A stretch of 64,000 nt of DNA from Sphingomonadaceae bacterium (lineage in GTDB: Bacteria > Pseudomonadota > Alphaproteobacteria > Sphingomonadales > Sphingomonadaceae): positions 1 to 64,000 of the forward strand of contig CANGJB010000001.1 in the NCBI GenBank assembly GCA_947453945.1, read 5' to 3'. Shown here one piece after another: positions 1 through 9,104 of this stretch. Position 1 is the stretch's first letter. Each line of letters starts with the position of its first letter. The notes beneath the pieces are model-generated. The model saw nothing but the letters and a program-made list of their open reading frames with translations. It searched no databases and was not told the origin of the DNA. Both the position numbers and the translations under genes were made by a program.

Positions 1-1
1 A

Positions 2-2863
2 CGCGAAACCTATCGCCCCCAGCCCGATTTCGGCACGCCTGAAGTCTCCGGCGCGGCGACCGTCACGCTCAACATCGATGGCCGCGAAGTCTCCGTCGCG
101 CCCGGCACCACCGTGATGCGCGCCGCCGCCGTCTCGGGCGGCTCGATCCCCAAGCTCTGCGCGACCGACAACGTCAAGCAGTTCGGCTCGTGCCGCCTCT
201 GCCTCGTCGAGATCGACGGGATGCGCGGCACGCCCGCCAGCTGCACCACGCTCGTGTCCGAAGGCATGAAGGTCCACACCCAGACGAAGAAGCTCGAGAA
301 GCTGCGGCGCGGGGTGATGGAACTCTACATTTCCGACCACCCGCTCGATTGCCTGACGTGCAGCGCCAACAACGATTGCGAACTGCAGGATCAGGCCGCC
401 GCGGTGGGCCTGCGCGATGTGCGCTATGGCTATGAAGGGGCGAACAACCTCGCTCAGACGATGGACATCTCGAACCCCTACTTCGATTTCGATCCGTCGA
501 AGTGCATCATGTGCTCCCGCTGCGTGCGCGCATGCGATGAAGTGCAGGGCACCCTTGCGCTTACCATCGAAGGCCGGGGCTTCGACAGCAAGGTGAGCGC
601 GGGCCTGTCGTCCGACAGCTTCCTCTCCTCCGAATGCGTCTCTTGCGGCGCCTGTGTGCAGGCCTGCCCCACTGCCACCTTGCAGGAAAAGTCGGTCAAG
701 GAAATCGGCAAGCCCGAGCGCGCCACGGTCACCACCTGCGCCTATTGCGGCGTTGGTTGCACCTTCCGCGCCGAAACGCGGGGCGAGGAAGTGGTGCGCA
801 TGGTGCCGTGGAAGGATGGCAAGGCAAATCGCGGCCACTCCTGCGTCAAGGGCCGCTTCGCGTGGGGCTATGCCCAGCATCAGGAGCGCGTGCTTTCGCC
901 GATGATCCGCTCCTCCATCGACGAGCCCTGGCAGGAAGTCAGCTGGGATGAAGCCATCGCCCATACCGCCAGCGAACTGAAGCGCATCTCGGCAAAGTAT
1001 GGCCGCAACGCGCTGGGCGGCATCACCTCCAGCCGCTGCACCAACGAGGAAACCTTCCTCGTCCAGAAGCTCGTCCGCGCAGGCTTCGGCACCAACAACG
1101 TCGATACTTGTGCGCGCGTCTGCCACTCGCCCACGGGCTACGGCCTCAAGACCACGTTCGGAACATCTGCGGGCACGCAGGATTTCGATTCGGTCGAGGA
1201 TAGCGACGTGATCCTCGTGATCGGCGCGAACCCCACCGATGGCCACCCGGTCTTCGCAAGCCGCATGAAGCGCCGCCTGCGCAAGGGTGCGAAGCTGATC
1301 GTGATCGATCCGCGCCGCACCGATCTTGTCCGCAGCCCTCACATTGAAGCCGATTTTCATCTGCCGCTGCGCCCGGGCACCAATGTCGCGGTGCTGACCG
1401 CGCTGGCCCACGTGATCGTCACCGAAGGCCTGGCCGACGAAGCCTTCGTGCGCGAACGCTGCGACCTTGAAGAATTCCGCCACTGGGCCGATTTCGTCAG
1501 CCTTGATCGCAACAGCCCTGAATTTCTCGAACCCGTAACCGGCGTACCAGCCGCGGATCTGCGCGGCGCGGCCCGTCTGTTTGCCACCGGCGGCAACGGC
1601 GCGATATACTACGGCCTCGGCGTCACCGAACACAGCCAGGGCTCGTCCACCGTCATGGCCATCGCCAACCTTGCGATGGCGACGGGCAACATCGGACGCC
1701 GCGGCGTCGGCGTGAACCCGCTGCGCGGCCAGAACAACGTGCAGGGCGCCTGCGACATGGGCAGCTTCCCGCATGAGCTGTCGGGCTACCGTCATGTTTC
1801 GGATGCCGCCGCACGCGCGCTGTTCGAAGCGGAATGGGGCGTGCCCATCGATCCCGAACCGGGCCTGCGCATCCCCAACATGCTCGATGCCGCCACCGAT
1901 GGCCTGTTCAAGGCGATCTATATCCAGGGCGAGGACATCCTCCAGTCCGATCCGGACACCAAGCATGTGGCCGCCGGGCTCGCCGCGATGGAATGCGTGA
2001 TCGTGCAGGACCTGTTCCTGAACGAAACCGCGAACTACGCCCACGTCTTCCTGCCCGGCTCCACGTTCCTCGAAAAGAACGGCACCTTCACCAACGCCGA
2101 ACGCCGCATCCAGCCGGTGCGCAAGGTGATGGAGCCCAAGAACGGGTATGAGGACTGGCAGATCACCCAGCTCATGGCGCAGGCCATGGGCCTCGATTGG
2201 GCCTACACCCACCCGCGCGAGATCATGGATGAGATCGCGCGCCTCACGCCCACGTTTGCAGGCGTAAGCTTCGCGCGCCTCGATGCCGAAGGCTCGTTGC
2301 AATGGCCGGTGAACGACGCCGCGCCCGATGGCAGCCCGATCATGCACGTGGACGGTTTCGTGCGCGGCAAGGGCAAGTTCGTAGTGACGGACTATGTGCC
2401 TACCGATGAACGCACCGGCCCGCGCTTCCCGCTGCTGCTCACCACGGGGCGCATCCTCAGCCAGTACAACGTCGGCGCGCAGACCCGCCGCACCGCCAAC
2501 GTCGTGTGGCATCCGGAAGACTTGCTCGAAATCCACCCGACCGACGCAGAAAACAGAGGCATCAAGTCGGGCGATTGGGTCCGCCTTGCCAGCCGCGCTG
2601 GAGAGACGACTCTGCGCGTGACTGTGACCGACCGTGTCGCGCCCGGCGTGGTCTACACCACGTTCCACCATCCGGTGACCCAGGCCAACGTCATCACCAC
2701 CGACTACTCGGACTGGGCCACCAATTGCCCCGAATACAAAGTGACCGCAGTGCAAATCACCCCTTCGAACGGCCCGACCGACTGGCAGGAGGAATACGAG
2801 GCGCAGGCCACCCGTTCGCGGCGCATCAAGGGACATGAAGGCGCGATGGAGCCGGCGGAATGA
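2..2863 (+). CDS. fdsA: NAD-dependent formate dehydrogenase, alpha (catalytic) subunit; 5' end outside window
   Basis: Catalytic subunit of the cytoplasmic, soluble Mo-bisPGD formate dehydrogenase, oxidising formate to CO2 with NAD+ through the beta/gamma subunits. The reading frame is open from base 2, so the gene starts upstream; the ATG at 113 falls inside the ferredoxin domain and is not the start. Domains in order: a [2Fe-2S] ferredoxin domain (Cys around 'LCATD', 'GSCRLC', 'ASC'), a His-Cys [4Fe-4S] site (HPLDCLTC), two [4Fe-4S] motifs (CIMCSRC, CVSCGAC), then the molybdopterin oxidoreductase domain with its own cluster (CAYCGVGC) and the catalytic cysteine in 'ARVCHSPT' (Cys, not selenocysteine). 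The C-terminal MGD-binding domain is complete. The stop overlaps the start of fdsD (ATGA). fdsB/fdsG are expected just upstream. Confidence 0.96.
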   Translation, partial: RETYRPQPDFGTPEVSGAATVTLNIDGREVSVAPGTTVMRAAAVSGGSIPKLCATDNVKQFGSCRLCLVEIDGMRGTPASCTTLVSEGMKVHTQTKKLEKLRRGVMELYISDHPLDCLTCSANNDCELQDQAAAVGLRDVRYGYEGANNLAQTMDISNPYFDFDPSKCIMCSRCVRACDEVQGTLALTIEGRGFDSKVSAGLSSDSFLSSECVSCGACVQACPTATLQEKSVKEIGKPERATVTTCAYCGVGCTFRAETRGEEVVRMVPWKDGKANRGHSCVKGRFAWGYAQHQERVLSPMIRSSIDEPWQEVSWDEAIAHTASELKRISAKYGRNALGGITSSRCTNEETFLVQKLVRAGFGTNNVDTCARVCHSPTGYGLKTTFGTSAGTQDFDSVEDSDVILVIGANPTDGHPVFASRMKRRLRKGAKLIVIDPRRTDLVRSPHIEADFHLPLRPGTNVAVLTALAHVIVTEGLADEAFVRERCDLEEFRHWADFVSLDRNSPEFLEPVTGVPAADLRGAARLFATGGNGAIYYGLGVTEHSQGSSTVMAIANLAMATGNIGRRGVGVNPLRGQNNVQGACDMGSFPHELSGYRHVSDAAARALFEAEWGVPIDPEPGLRIPNMLDAATDGLFKAIYIQGEDILQSDPDTKHVAAGLAAMECVIVQDLFLNETANYAHVFLPGSTFLEKNGTFTNAERRIQPVRKVMEPKNGYEDWQITQLMAQAMGLDWAYTHPREIMDEIARLTPTFAGVSFARLDAEGSLQWPVNDAAPDGSPIMHVDGFVRGKGKFVVTDYVPTDERTGPRFPLLLTTGRILSQYNVGAQTRRTANVVWHPEDLLEIHPTDAENRGIKSGDWVRLASRAGETTLRVTVTDRVAPGVVYTTFHHPVTQANVITTDYSDWATNCPEYKVTAVQITPSNGPTDWQEEYEAQATRSRRIKGHEGAMEPAE

Positions 2864-3093
2864 GCGCGCATACCCTCGACAAGCTGATCTACATGGCCAA
2901 TCAGATCGCGCGCAACGTGACGCACGAGCCCGATCCGGTCAGCATGATCGCGGACCATATCAAGGCCTTCTGGACACCCCGGATGCTTCAGCAGATCTTT
3001 GCCGTGCTCGATGGACCGGAAGGTGCGACGATCGATCCGGTCTCTCACGCCGCGCTCGCGCGCCTCGCCGCAAAAGCCGCGAATGCCGCCTAA
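2860..3093 (+). CDS. fdsD: formate dehydrogenase delta subunit
   Basis: Small 77-residue subunit of the FdsABGD formate dehydrogenase, needed in related systems for assembly or stability of the complex. It begins 'MSAHTLDKLIYMANQIARN' and carries the family's FW-rich segment (IKAFWTPRM) followed by a short Ala-rich C-terminus. The start overlaps the fdsA stop by four bases (ATGA), indicating translational coupling. Its 3' end overlaps the fdhD start by 11 bases. Length and position match the usual fdsGBA(C)D arrangement. No catalytic residues are expected. Confidence 0.9.
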   Translation: MSAHTLDKLIYMANQIARNVTHEPDPVSMIADHIKAFWTPRMLQQIFAVLDGPEGATIDPVSHAALARLAAKAANAA

Positions 3094-3892
3094 ACCGGCA
3101 GGCTCAGCGGCGAACCCGGCGGCCCGGGCGCACTCATACTCTGAGCATTTCGCCGATGGCCGCACGCCCGCCCCGCGGGCACGGCTCCTCGCGGTCGAGG
3201 CGCCCGTGGCGATCGAGATCAACGGCCTCGGCTATGCCGTGATGATGGCGACGCCCGCCGATCTTGCCGACTATGCGCTGGGCTTCTGCCTCTCCGAACA
3301 GCTGATCGCCGCGCCTTCGCAGCTCCTCTCTGCCGAGGCGAGCGAAGTCCTCGCCGGCGGCTGGATGCTACGAATCCAGCTCGCTGCCGATGATGCCGCC
3401 CCGTTGATGGAGCGCGCCCGCCTGCGCTTGTCGGAAGGCAGCTGCGGCCTCTGCGGTATCGAAAGCCTCGAACAGGTCCTGCGCCCGCTGCCCCCAGTCG
3501 AGGCAAGGCTCGCGGTAGAGGACGCCGCGATCTTCCGCGCAGTCGCCGCTCTCCCTGCGCTCCAGCCGCTCGGCCAGGCCACCCGCGCCGTCCACGCAGC
3601 GGCCTTCTGCACGGCTGACGGGACGGTTCATCTGGTGCGCGAGGACGTTGGCCGCCATAATGCGCTAGACAAGCTGCTCGGCGCGATGGCGCAGGCCGGG
3701 CTGAGGGCGGGGGAGGGCTTCATCGTCCTCACCGCCCGCTGCAGCTTCGAACTCGTGCAAAAGGCAGTGCTTGCCGGCTGCCCGCTGCTGGTCACGATTT
3801 CGGCGGCGTCCACGCTGGCCGCCGATCAGGCGGCTGCCCATGGTCTCAGGCTCGTGTCGCTCGCGCGCGGAGATAGCTTCCTTTCGGACTAG
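3083..3892 (+). CDS. fdhD: formate dehydrogenase accessory sulfurtransferase FdhD
   Basis: FdhD passes sulfur from the cysteine desulfurase to the bis-MGD cofactor before it is inserted into formate dehydrogenase. The 269-residue protein from ATG 3083 contains the family's cysteine loop (GSCGLCG), the 'VREDVGRHNALDK' motif and the C-terminal 'TARCSFELVQKA' and 'TISAASTLA' blocks. The frame is open further upstream to 2999, but that stretch is antisense-like Arg-rich sequence inside fdsD. ATG 3083 gives the expected length and an 11-base overlap with fdsD. It completes the fds operon visible here. Confidence 0.93.
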   Translation: MPPKPAGSAANPAARAHSYSEHFADGRTPAPRARLLAVEAPVAIEINGLGYAVMMATPADLADYALGFCLSEQLIAAPSQLLSAEASEVLAGGWMLRIQLAADDAAPLMERARLRLSEGSCGLCGIESLEQVLRPLPPVEARLAVEDAAIFRAVAALPALQPLGQATRAVHAAAFCTADGTVHLVREDVGRHNALDKLLGAMAQAGLRAGEGFIVLTARCSFELVQKAVLAGCPLLVTISAASTLAADQAAAHGLRLVSLARGDSFLSD

Positions 3893-3933
3893 CGGGATTC
3901 CGGTTTCCCTCCGCTTGCTCTAAACAGGGTAAC

Positions 3934-4701
3934 GTGACGACCACGCCCGCCAGCACGCGTTATGCCGATCGCCCCGGTCTCAGCCGCCGCACGCGCGCAT
4001 GGCTGCTGCTGGTTGTCGCGGTGCTGCATGTGGTGCTGGGCTTTGCCATCGTCACCGGCCTTGCCGGCGGAGCGATCACCATGATCCAGGATGCGGCGAC
4101 TGCCGCCTATTCGGTCCCGCTCGATCCACCACCCCCGCCGCCATCCCCTGCCAGCCCGGTGTCAACGCCCCAGTCCGCTGGCGCCGAAGGTGCCGCAGCC
4201 AAGGCGGCCAAACCCAAACCAGTGGCCGCGCCGCCCGCGAAGATTCCCACCAAAGCGATGATTGCCGCCCCGGCCGCCTCCACCGGAGATGCCTCGAAAT
4301 CGGGTGCAAGCGGCGCGGGCACCGGAACCGGTGGCGGCACGATCGGCGCTGGCGCCGGCAGCGGGGGAAGCGGTGATGGCGCCGGCTCCGGTGCCAGCCG
4401 CGCAGTCAAGATCGTGGGTGATATCACCGCCACGCGCGATTATCCGGCGCGCACCCGGAACTTGCGGCTTGGCTCAAGCGTTATCGTGGTTCTGACCGTG
4501 GGTACGGACGGCCGCGTCCGCGCCTGCCGCATCCACAAACCGAGCCCGGATGCCGAAGCCGATGCCATTACTTGCCGTCTCGCCGCCCAGCGCTTCCGCT
4601 TTCGCCCCGCAACCGATCGCGCCGGGAACCCAATCGAATCCGAATATGGCTGGCAGCAAAGCTTCTTCGTGCCAAGTGCAAAGCCGCCGTCTGCACCGTA
4701 A
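3934..4701 (+). CDS. TonB family protein (energy transducer)
   Basis: TonB-like periplasmic energy transducer of 255 residues with a GTG start. A cytoplasmic N-terminus is followed by one membrane anchor (about residues 23-47, 'WLLLVVAVLHVVLGFAIV'), a Pro-rich segment of eight consecutive prolines in 'DPPPPPPSP', an Ala/Gly/Ser-rich linker (about residues 110-155) and a C-terminal TonB domain ending in 'YGWQQSFFVP'. The C-terminal domain has two cysteines (ACRIH, ITCRL), which could form a disulfide. It stands alone, 41 bases after fdhD, with no exbBD nearby. Which receptor it serves cannot be told from here. Confidence 0.8.
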   Translation: MTTTPASTRYADRPGLSRRTRAWLLLVVAVLHVVLGFAIVTGLAGGAITMIQDAATAAYSVPLDPPPPPPSPASPVSTPQSAGAEGAAAKAAKPKPVAAPPAKIPTKAMIAAPAASTGDASKSGASGAGTGTGGGTIGAGAGSGGSGDGAGSGASRAVKIVGDITATRDYPARTRNLRLGSSVIVVLTVGTDGRVRACRIHKPSPDAEADAITCRLAAQRFRFRPATDRAGNPIESEYGWQQSFFVPSAKPPSAP

Positions 4702-4798
4702 CCGGGTAGCAGTTACTTGCACCTAGGTAGCTGGCATGGCACCGCAGGTAGGCGCATAGCTGATGCTCCGACCAGCGGGGCGATTAGACAGGAATCTC

Positions 4799-5839
4799 AT
4801 GGAAGCCATTATTCCCGTCATTCTGTGTGGTGGCAGCGGCACGCGCCTTTGGCCGCGTTCGCGCAAATCCATGCCCAAGCCGTTCCTGCCGTTAGTTGGC
4901 GATACAACGCTGTTTGCAGCCACCGTTCTGCGCTGCCCGGCTACGGCCGGATTCGGCGCGCCCATCGTGGTCACCGGGGCGATGCATCTCGAACATGTCG
5001 AAGCGCAGCTGCCGGATCCGGCGTCCAGCCGCGTGATCGTGGAGCCGGAGGGCAAGAACACCGCCGCCGCCATCGCGCTTGCCGCGCTGCGCCTGCCGGA
5101 AGACGCGGTCATGCTCGTCTGCCCGAGCGATCACCACATCGGCGATGTGGCCGCTTTCCAGACCGCCGCCCGCGAAGCGGCATCGCTTGCGCGTGAGGGT
5201 TGGCTGGTCTCCTTCGGCATCGCCGCCACCGCGCCCGAAACCGGCTTCGGCTATCTGAAACGCGGCGATGCCATCCCCGGCAGCCATGGCTTTGCCGTGG
5301 CGCAATTCGTTGAAAAGCCTGATCTTGCGCGCGCCATGGGTTTCCTCGCTGATGGCGGCTATGCGTGGAACGGCGGCATCTTCGCCTTCCGTGCCGGCAC
5401 TTTCCTCGATGAACTTACCGCCCACCGCCCCGCGCTCGCCGCAGCCGTTCGCGCCGCCGTGGCGCAAGGCCGGGAGGATGGCACCCGCTTCCACCCCGAT
5501 CCCGCCGCCTTTGCCAGCATCGCAGGCGAATCGGTCGATTATGCGGTGATGGAAAACACTGCCCGCGCTGCCATGGTGCCCGCCGCGATGGCGTGGTCCG
5601 ATATCGGCAACTGGCAGGCCCTGCATGATGCGCTGGACCGCGATGGCGATGGCAATAGCGCGCGCGGCCCGGCGGAACTCGTCGATTGCGCCAATGTTCT
5701 GGTCGATAGCGATGGTCCCCGCGTCTCCGTGATCGGCGCGCGCGATCTGATCGTGGTGGTAGACAAGGGCGATGTGCTTGTCTGCACCACTGCCGGCGCG
5801 CAATTGGTTGGCAAGCTGGGAGGAGCACTCAATCAATGA
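4799..5839 (+). CDS. manC: mannose-1-phosphate guanylyltransferase
   Basis: Makes GDP-mannose from mannose-1-phosphate and GTP, the precursor for exopolysaccharide. The nucleotidyltransferase signature 'GGSGTRLWPRSR' lies near residue 9, with 'KPFLPL', 'PSDHHI', 'FVEKPD' and 'WNGGIF' downstream. At 346 residues it is the short form without the fused C-terminal isomerase domain; that activity is supplied by the next gene. I chose ATG 4799 rather than the upstream 4763 because it has an AGGA ribosome site (gacagga) and places the signature at the usual distance from the N-terminus. The stop overlaps the manA start by four bases. Confidence 0.92.
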   Translation: MEAIIPVILCGGSGTRLWPRSRKSMPKPFLPLVGDTTLFAATVLRCPATAGFGAPIVVTGAMHLEHVEAQLPDPASSRVIVEPEGKNTAAAIALAALRLPEDAVMLVCPSDHHIGDVAAFQTAAREAASLAREGWLVSFGIAATAPETGFGYLKRGDAIPGSHGFAVAQFVEKPDLARAMGFLADGGYAWNGGIFAFRAGTFLDELTAHRPALAAAVRAAVAQGREDGTRFHPDPAAFASIAGESVDYAVMENTARAAMVPAAMAWSDIGNWQALHDALDRDGDGNSARGPAELVDCANVLVDSDGPRVSVIGARDLIVVVDKGDVLVCTTAGAQLVGKLGGALNQ

Positions 5840-6639
5840 GCGCACTCGCTGTCCGCACCGTGGAAAAGCCCTGGGGACGCGATCAGCTCCCCGCGCCGTT
5901 CGCCGCGCCCTATGGCAAGCGCATAGGCGAGATCTGGTTCGAACCCACGGAGGATGTGCACTCGCTTCTCGTCAAATACATCTTCACCAGCGAGAAACTC
6001 TCGGTCCAGGTCCACCCGGATGATGCGCAGGCCAAGGCCCTTGGCGAAAGCGATACGGGCAAGGAGGAATGCTGGCTGGTCATCGATGCCGAGCCCGGCG
6101 CCACGCTTGGCATCGGCTTCAAGGCTCCCATCAGCGCTGATGCAATGCGCGCCGCCGCACTCGATGGCAGCATCGAGGATCTGCTGGTTTGGCATCCGGT
6201 GCAAGCAGGCGATTTCTTCTACATCCCCTCGGGCACTGTCCACGCCATCGGCGCCGGGGTCAGCCTGATCGAGATCCAGCAGAACTCCGATATCACCTAC
6301 CGCCTCTACGATTATGGCCGCCCGCGCCCGCTCCATCTCGAAAAGGGCATCATGGTTGCCAGGGGAGAGGCTTACCCCCCAGCGCTCCACCGCCACTTGC
6401 CGCCCACTGGTACCGTGGAACTCGCGCGCGGCCCTTATTTTACCGCGCACCGCCTCGAAGGTGTGCCCGATGCCGCGCTCCTTGCCGAATACAATGGCCC
6501 CATGCTCGTCCTCCCGCGCCGCGGTGAGGTTGAACTGGCCGGAGATGTCCTGCGCCCCGGCGAATGCGCTGCCGCGCCTTCGGCCTCAACCATTGCCTTT
6601 TCGCCCGAGAGCCAGAGCATCCTTGTTCGTGCAGCCTGA
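5836..6639 (+). CDS. manA: class I mannose-6-phosphate isomerase
   Basis: Interconverts fructose-6-phosphate and mannose-6-phosphate, feeding ManC. The 267-residue protein shows the zinc-site signature of type I isomerases: 'VQVHPDD' (about residue 57), 'EECWLVID', 'YIPSGTVHAIG' and 'LIEIQQNSDITYR'. It is shorter than the E. coli enzyme, as is usual for the short alphaproteobacterial form. It starts within the manC stop (ATGA), so the two are coupled. The pair probably supplies GDP-mannose to the polysaccharide genes further along the window. Confidence 0.9.
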   Translation: MSALAVRTVEKPWGRDQLPAPFAAPYGKRIGEIWFEPTEDVHSLLVKYIFTSEKLSVQVHPDDAQAKALGESDTGKEECWLVIDAEPGATLGIGFKAPISADAMRAAALDGSIEDLLVWHPVQAGDFFYIPSGTVHAIGAGVSLIEIQQNSDITYRLYDYGRPRPLHLEKGIMVARGEAYPPALHRHLPPTGTVELARGPYFTAHRLEGVPDAALLAEYNGPMLVLPRRGEVELAGDVLRPGECAAAPSASTIAFSPESQSILVRAA

Positions 6640-6649
6640 ACATCCCGCG

Positions 6650-7093
6650 ATGATCGCGCAGACGATCCAGCTTGCGCTGGCCCCGGTCTTCGTGCTCGTG
6701 GCGATCGGCAATATCATGAACATTCTCACCACGCGCCTTGCGCGCATGGTAGATCGCTCGCGTCATCTCCAGGCCCTCCATTCGGGCACACAGGGCAGCG
6801 AACATGATGTGGTCGTGGTCGAAATGCGCATCATCGACCAGCGCATCGCTCATATCGGCCGCGCGCTGCTGTGCCTCGTGCTGAGCGGCCTTGCCATCGG
6901 CACCACGGTTGCCGCGCTGTTCCTCAGCGAACTTGCAGGAGCGGACCTGCGCGTGGTCACCGCGCTGACGTTCGTGCTGGCCATCGCGCTGCTGATGAGC
7001 GCGCTGGTGATGCTGCTCCTCGAAACCCGCCTCGCCGCGCGCACCTTGCGCCTGCCGCGCGAACTGCTCGAACTCGAACGCGGCGATCTTTAG
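6650..7093 (+). CDS. DUF2721 family membrane protein
   Basis: 147-residue integral membrane protein of the DUF2721 family, function unknown. It starts 'MIAQTIQLALAPVFVLVAIGNIMN', has a polar 'TTRLARMVDRSRHLQAL' stretch (about residues 27-43), then two further membrane segments ('LLCLVLSGLAIGTTVAALFL' and 'FVLAIALLMSALVMLLL', about residues 80-130) and a charged end. ATG 6650 follows manA by 10 bases. The frame runs open upstream inside manA, but that part is Arg/Ala-rich shadow sequence. It converges on ribA. Confidence 0.8.
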   Translation: MIAQTIQLALAPVFVLVAIGNIMNILTTRLARMVDRSRHLQALHSGTQGSEHDVVVVEMRIIDQRIAHIGRALLCLVLSGLAIGTTVAALFLSELAGADLRVVTALTFVLAIALLMSALVMLLLETRLAARTLRLPRELLELERGDL

Positions 7094-7107
7094 AGCGTCT
7101 TCCGCTT

Positions 7108-8178
7108 TTATCCCAGGATATGCCCCGTCCGGTCGCGCTTGGTATCCAGATAGCGCGCATTGTGCGGATTGGCCGGCAGCTGGTGCGCCACCCGCTCGGC
7201 CACCGTCACGCCGACTGCTTCCAGCGCCGCAACCTTGGCCGGATTGTTGGTGAGCAGCCGCACCGCCGGCACGCCCAGCAGATCGAGCATCCGCGCCGCC
7301 ACGGGAAAATCGCGTGCCTCGCTCGGCAGGCCGAGCCGCTCGTTGGCATCCACCGTGTCGAAACCCTGATCCTGCAATTCATAGGCGCGGAGCTTGTTGA
7401 TGAGGCCGATGCCGCGCCCCTCCTGCCTGAGGTAGAGCAGCAGCCCCCATCCGCCCGCATTGGCCTCCTCGGCCATGCGCGCCAGCGCCGCATCCAGCTG
7501 CGGCCCGCAATCGCACTTCAGGCTGCCAAGGACATCGCCCGTCAGGCATTCGCTGTGCAGCCGCACCAGCGGCACATGGTCGCCGCTTTGCGTGCCGATC
7601 ACCAGCGCCACATGCTCGCGCAGATCATCACGCGCGCGGAAGGCCACGATCTCGGCGTGCTCGCAGGCATCCACGGGCAACCGGGCACGCGCCTGGATGG
7701 TGAGCTCGCGCTGATCCTTGAACGCGGCAAGATCCGCCGGGGTAACCTGCACTGCCGGTTCCACCCCGGTCGCCACCATGAACGCCGGCAGGATTCCCGC
7801 CAGCCGCGCCAGTTCCATCGCCGCCACTGCCGCCGCCTGCGCCGTGCAGGGATCGGCGCGGAACGGCCCGCGCATCGGTTCGGCCAGATCGAGCGCAGGA
7901 TCGGCCAGCGTGCGCGCGGCGTGGAGCGAAAACGGCTCCGCCCCGTGGATCATCACCGGCATGTGCGGCTCGGCCGCATCGCGCTGGTTGGCAAGCTTCA
8001 GCGTCGCGGCGCGCGCGTGCGAAATGAGCAGCCGCGCGGCATAGAGCCCGGGCTGCACGAAGGCGGTTTCGGCCGGCAGCAGATCCAGCGCGCCATCTTC
8101 TCCTTCGACCCGGATCGCCCAGCCATGGCGCAGCGCATCCAGCGCCAGCGCCACGTTGCGCGGGGCCGCTGCGGTCAA
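7108..8178 (-). CDS. ribA: GTP cyclohydrolase II with degenerate N-terminal RibB-like domain
   Basis: First committed enzyme of riboflavin synthesis (GTP to the 2,5-diamino-pyrimidinone, formate and pyrophosphate). The zinc cysteines are seen in 'HSECLTGDVLGSLKCDCG' and the catalytic region in 'YLRQEGRGIGL'. About 150 residues precede the cyclohydrolase domain. They resemble a DHBP synthase (RibB) fold at 'NVALALDALRHGWAIRVEGED', but the EDREN acid motif is gone, so this half is probably inactive. Start: the frame extends upstream to 8349 inside xthA. I chose TTG 8178 because it overlaps the xthA stop (TTGA) and begins just before the recognisable domain; GTG 8154 is the alternative. Confidence 0.88.
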   Translation of the reverse strand: MTAAAPRNVALALDALRHGWAIRVEGEDGALDLLPAETAFVQPGLYAARLLISHARAATLKLANQRDAAEPHMPVMIHGAEPFSLHAARTLADPALDLAEPMRGPFRADPCTAQAAAVAAMELARLAGILPAFMVATGVEPAVQVTPADLAAFKDQRELTIQARARLPVDACEHAEIVAFRARDDLREHVALVIGTQSGDHVPLVRLHSECLTGDVLGSLKCDCGPQLDAALARMAEEANAGGWGLLLYLRQEGRGIGLINKLRAYELQDQGFDTVDANERLGLPSEARDFPVAARMLDLLGVPAVRLLTNNPAKVAALEAVGVTVAERVAHQLPANPHNARYLDTKRDRTGHILG

Positions 8179-8978
8179 AGCGCAAACTCCGTCACCAGCG
8201 GCACATGGTCCGAAGGCTGTTCCCAGCGCCGCGTTTCCTCGACAATGCGGTGCGAGGCGGATTGCGCGGCGAGTTCCGGCGAGGCCCACATGTGGTCCAG
8301 CCGCCGTCCCTGATCCTTCTCGCGCCAATAGGAGCGATAGGACCACCACGAATAGTTCCGCTCCGGCGCAGGGATATGTTTGCGACCCAGATCCACCCAG
8401 CCATGCGCATCGGCAAAGGCCTTCAGCGTGGCCACCTCCTGCGGAGTGTGGCTGACGACCTTGAGCAGCGCCTTGTGATCATAAACATCGCAGTCCAGCG
8501 GGGCGATGTTGAAGTCTCCCACGATCAGCGTCGGGCGGTCAACCGCTTCGGCCCAGCGGGTCATCCGCTCCAGAAACGCCAGTTTCTGGCCGAACTTGGG
8601 GTTAGCCTCGGGATCAGGAATGTCGCCGCCAGCCGGGATATAGACGTTTTCGATGATCAGGCCGCCGCCTAGCCCAAGCACTTCCACGCCAACATGGCGT
8701 GCCTCGCCGTTGGCCTGCCAGTCGTGGCGAGTCACTTCTCTGATAGGCACGCGGCTCACCGTGGCAACGCCATGATAGCCCTTCTGCCCGTGCACTGCGC
8801 GGTGGGTGTAGCCCAGCCGTTCGAACATCTCGTGTGGGAACAGCGATTCGGCGGTCTTGATTTCTTGCAAGCACAGCACGTCCGGCGCCTGTTCGGTCAG
8901 GAACCGCTCCACCTGATCGATGCGCAGCCGCACCGAATTGATGTTCCATGTGGCGACAGAAAGCGTGGGAGATGCCAT
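8175..8978 (-). CDS. xthA: exodeoxyribonuclease III
   Basis: AP endonuclease/3'-5' exonuclease of the EEP superfamily, base-excision repair. The 267 residues carry all family motifs: 'ATWNINSVR', 'CLQEIK', 'GYHGVA', 'NVYIPAGG', 'VGDFNIAP', 'YSWWSYR' and the C-terminal 'PSDHVPLV'. The active-site Glu, Asp/Asn pair and His are present. Start ATG 8978 is at the standard distance from the first motif. The gene overlaps ribA by four bases, so the two are read as one unit on the minus strand. Confidence 0.95.
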   Translation of the reverse strand: MASPTLSVATWNINSVRLRIDQVERFLTEQAPDVLCLQEIKTAESLFPHEMFERLGYTHRAVHGQKGYHGVATVSRVPIREVTRHDWQANGEARHVGVEVLGLGGGLIIENVYIPAGGDIPDPEANPKFGQKLAFLERMTRWAEAVDRPTLIVGDFNIAPLDCDVYDHKALLKVVSHTPQEVATLKAFADAHGWVDLGRKHIPAPERNYSWWSYRSYWREKDQGRRLDHMWASPELAAQSASHRIVEETRRWEQPSDHVPLVTEFAL

Positions 8979-9066
8979 GCGGCGGCTTTAAGGACCAGAT
9001 GGCAGAGCGGCAACCCATGCACGCGGGCAACCTGCGGCGGTCCATGCAGGAACCCCGAGCCACAAA

Positions 9067-9104
9067 TGAAAAAACCCTCGGACCGGGGGCATGGTCCGAG
9101 GGTT
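9067..9104 (-). terminator. intrinsic terminator, minus strand
   Basis: A perfect 12-bp stem (9073-9084 with 9093-9104, arms aaccctcggacc / ggtccgagggtt) with an 8-base loop. Read on the minus strand it is followed by a run of six T (9067-9072 complement). It ends transcription coming from lolA, or from a separate RNA in the 220 bases before it, ahead of xthA. Confidence 0.8.

Noticed and set aside
1067..1140. Possible selenocysteine in formate dehydrogenase
   Set aside because: The active site reads 'ARVCHSPT' with an ordinary Cys codon; no in-frame TGA.
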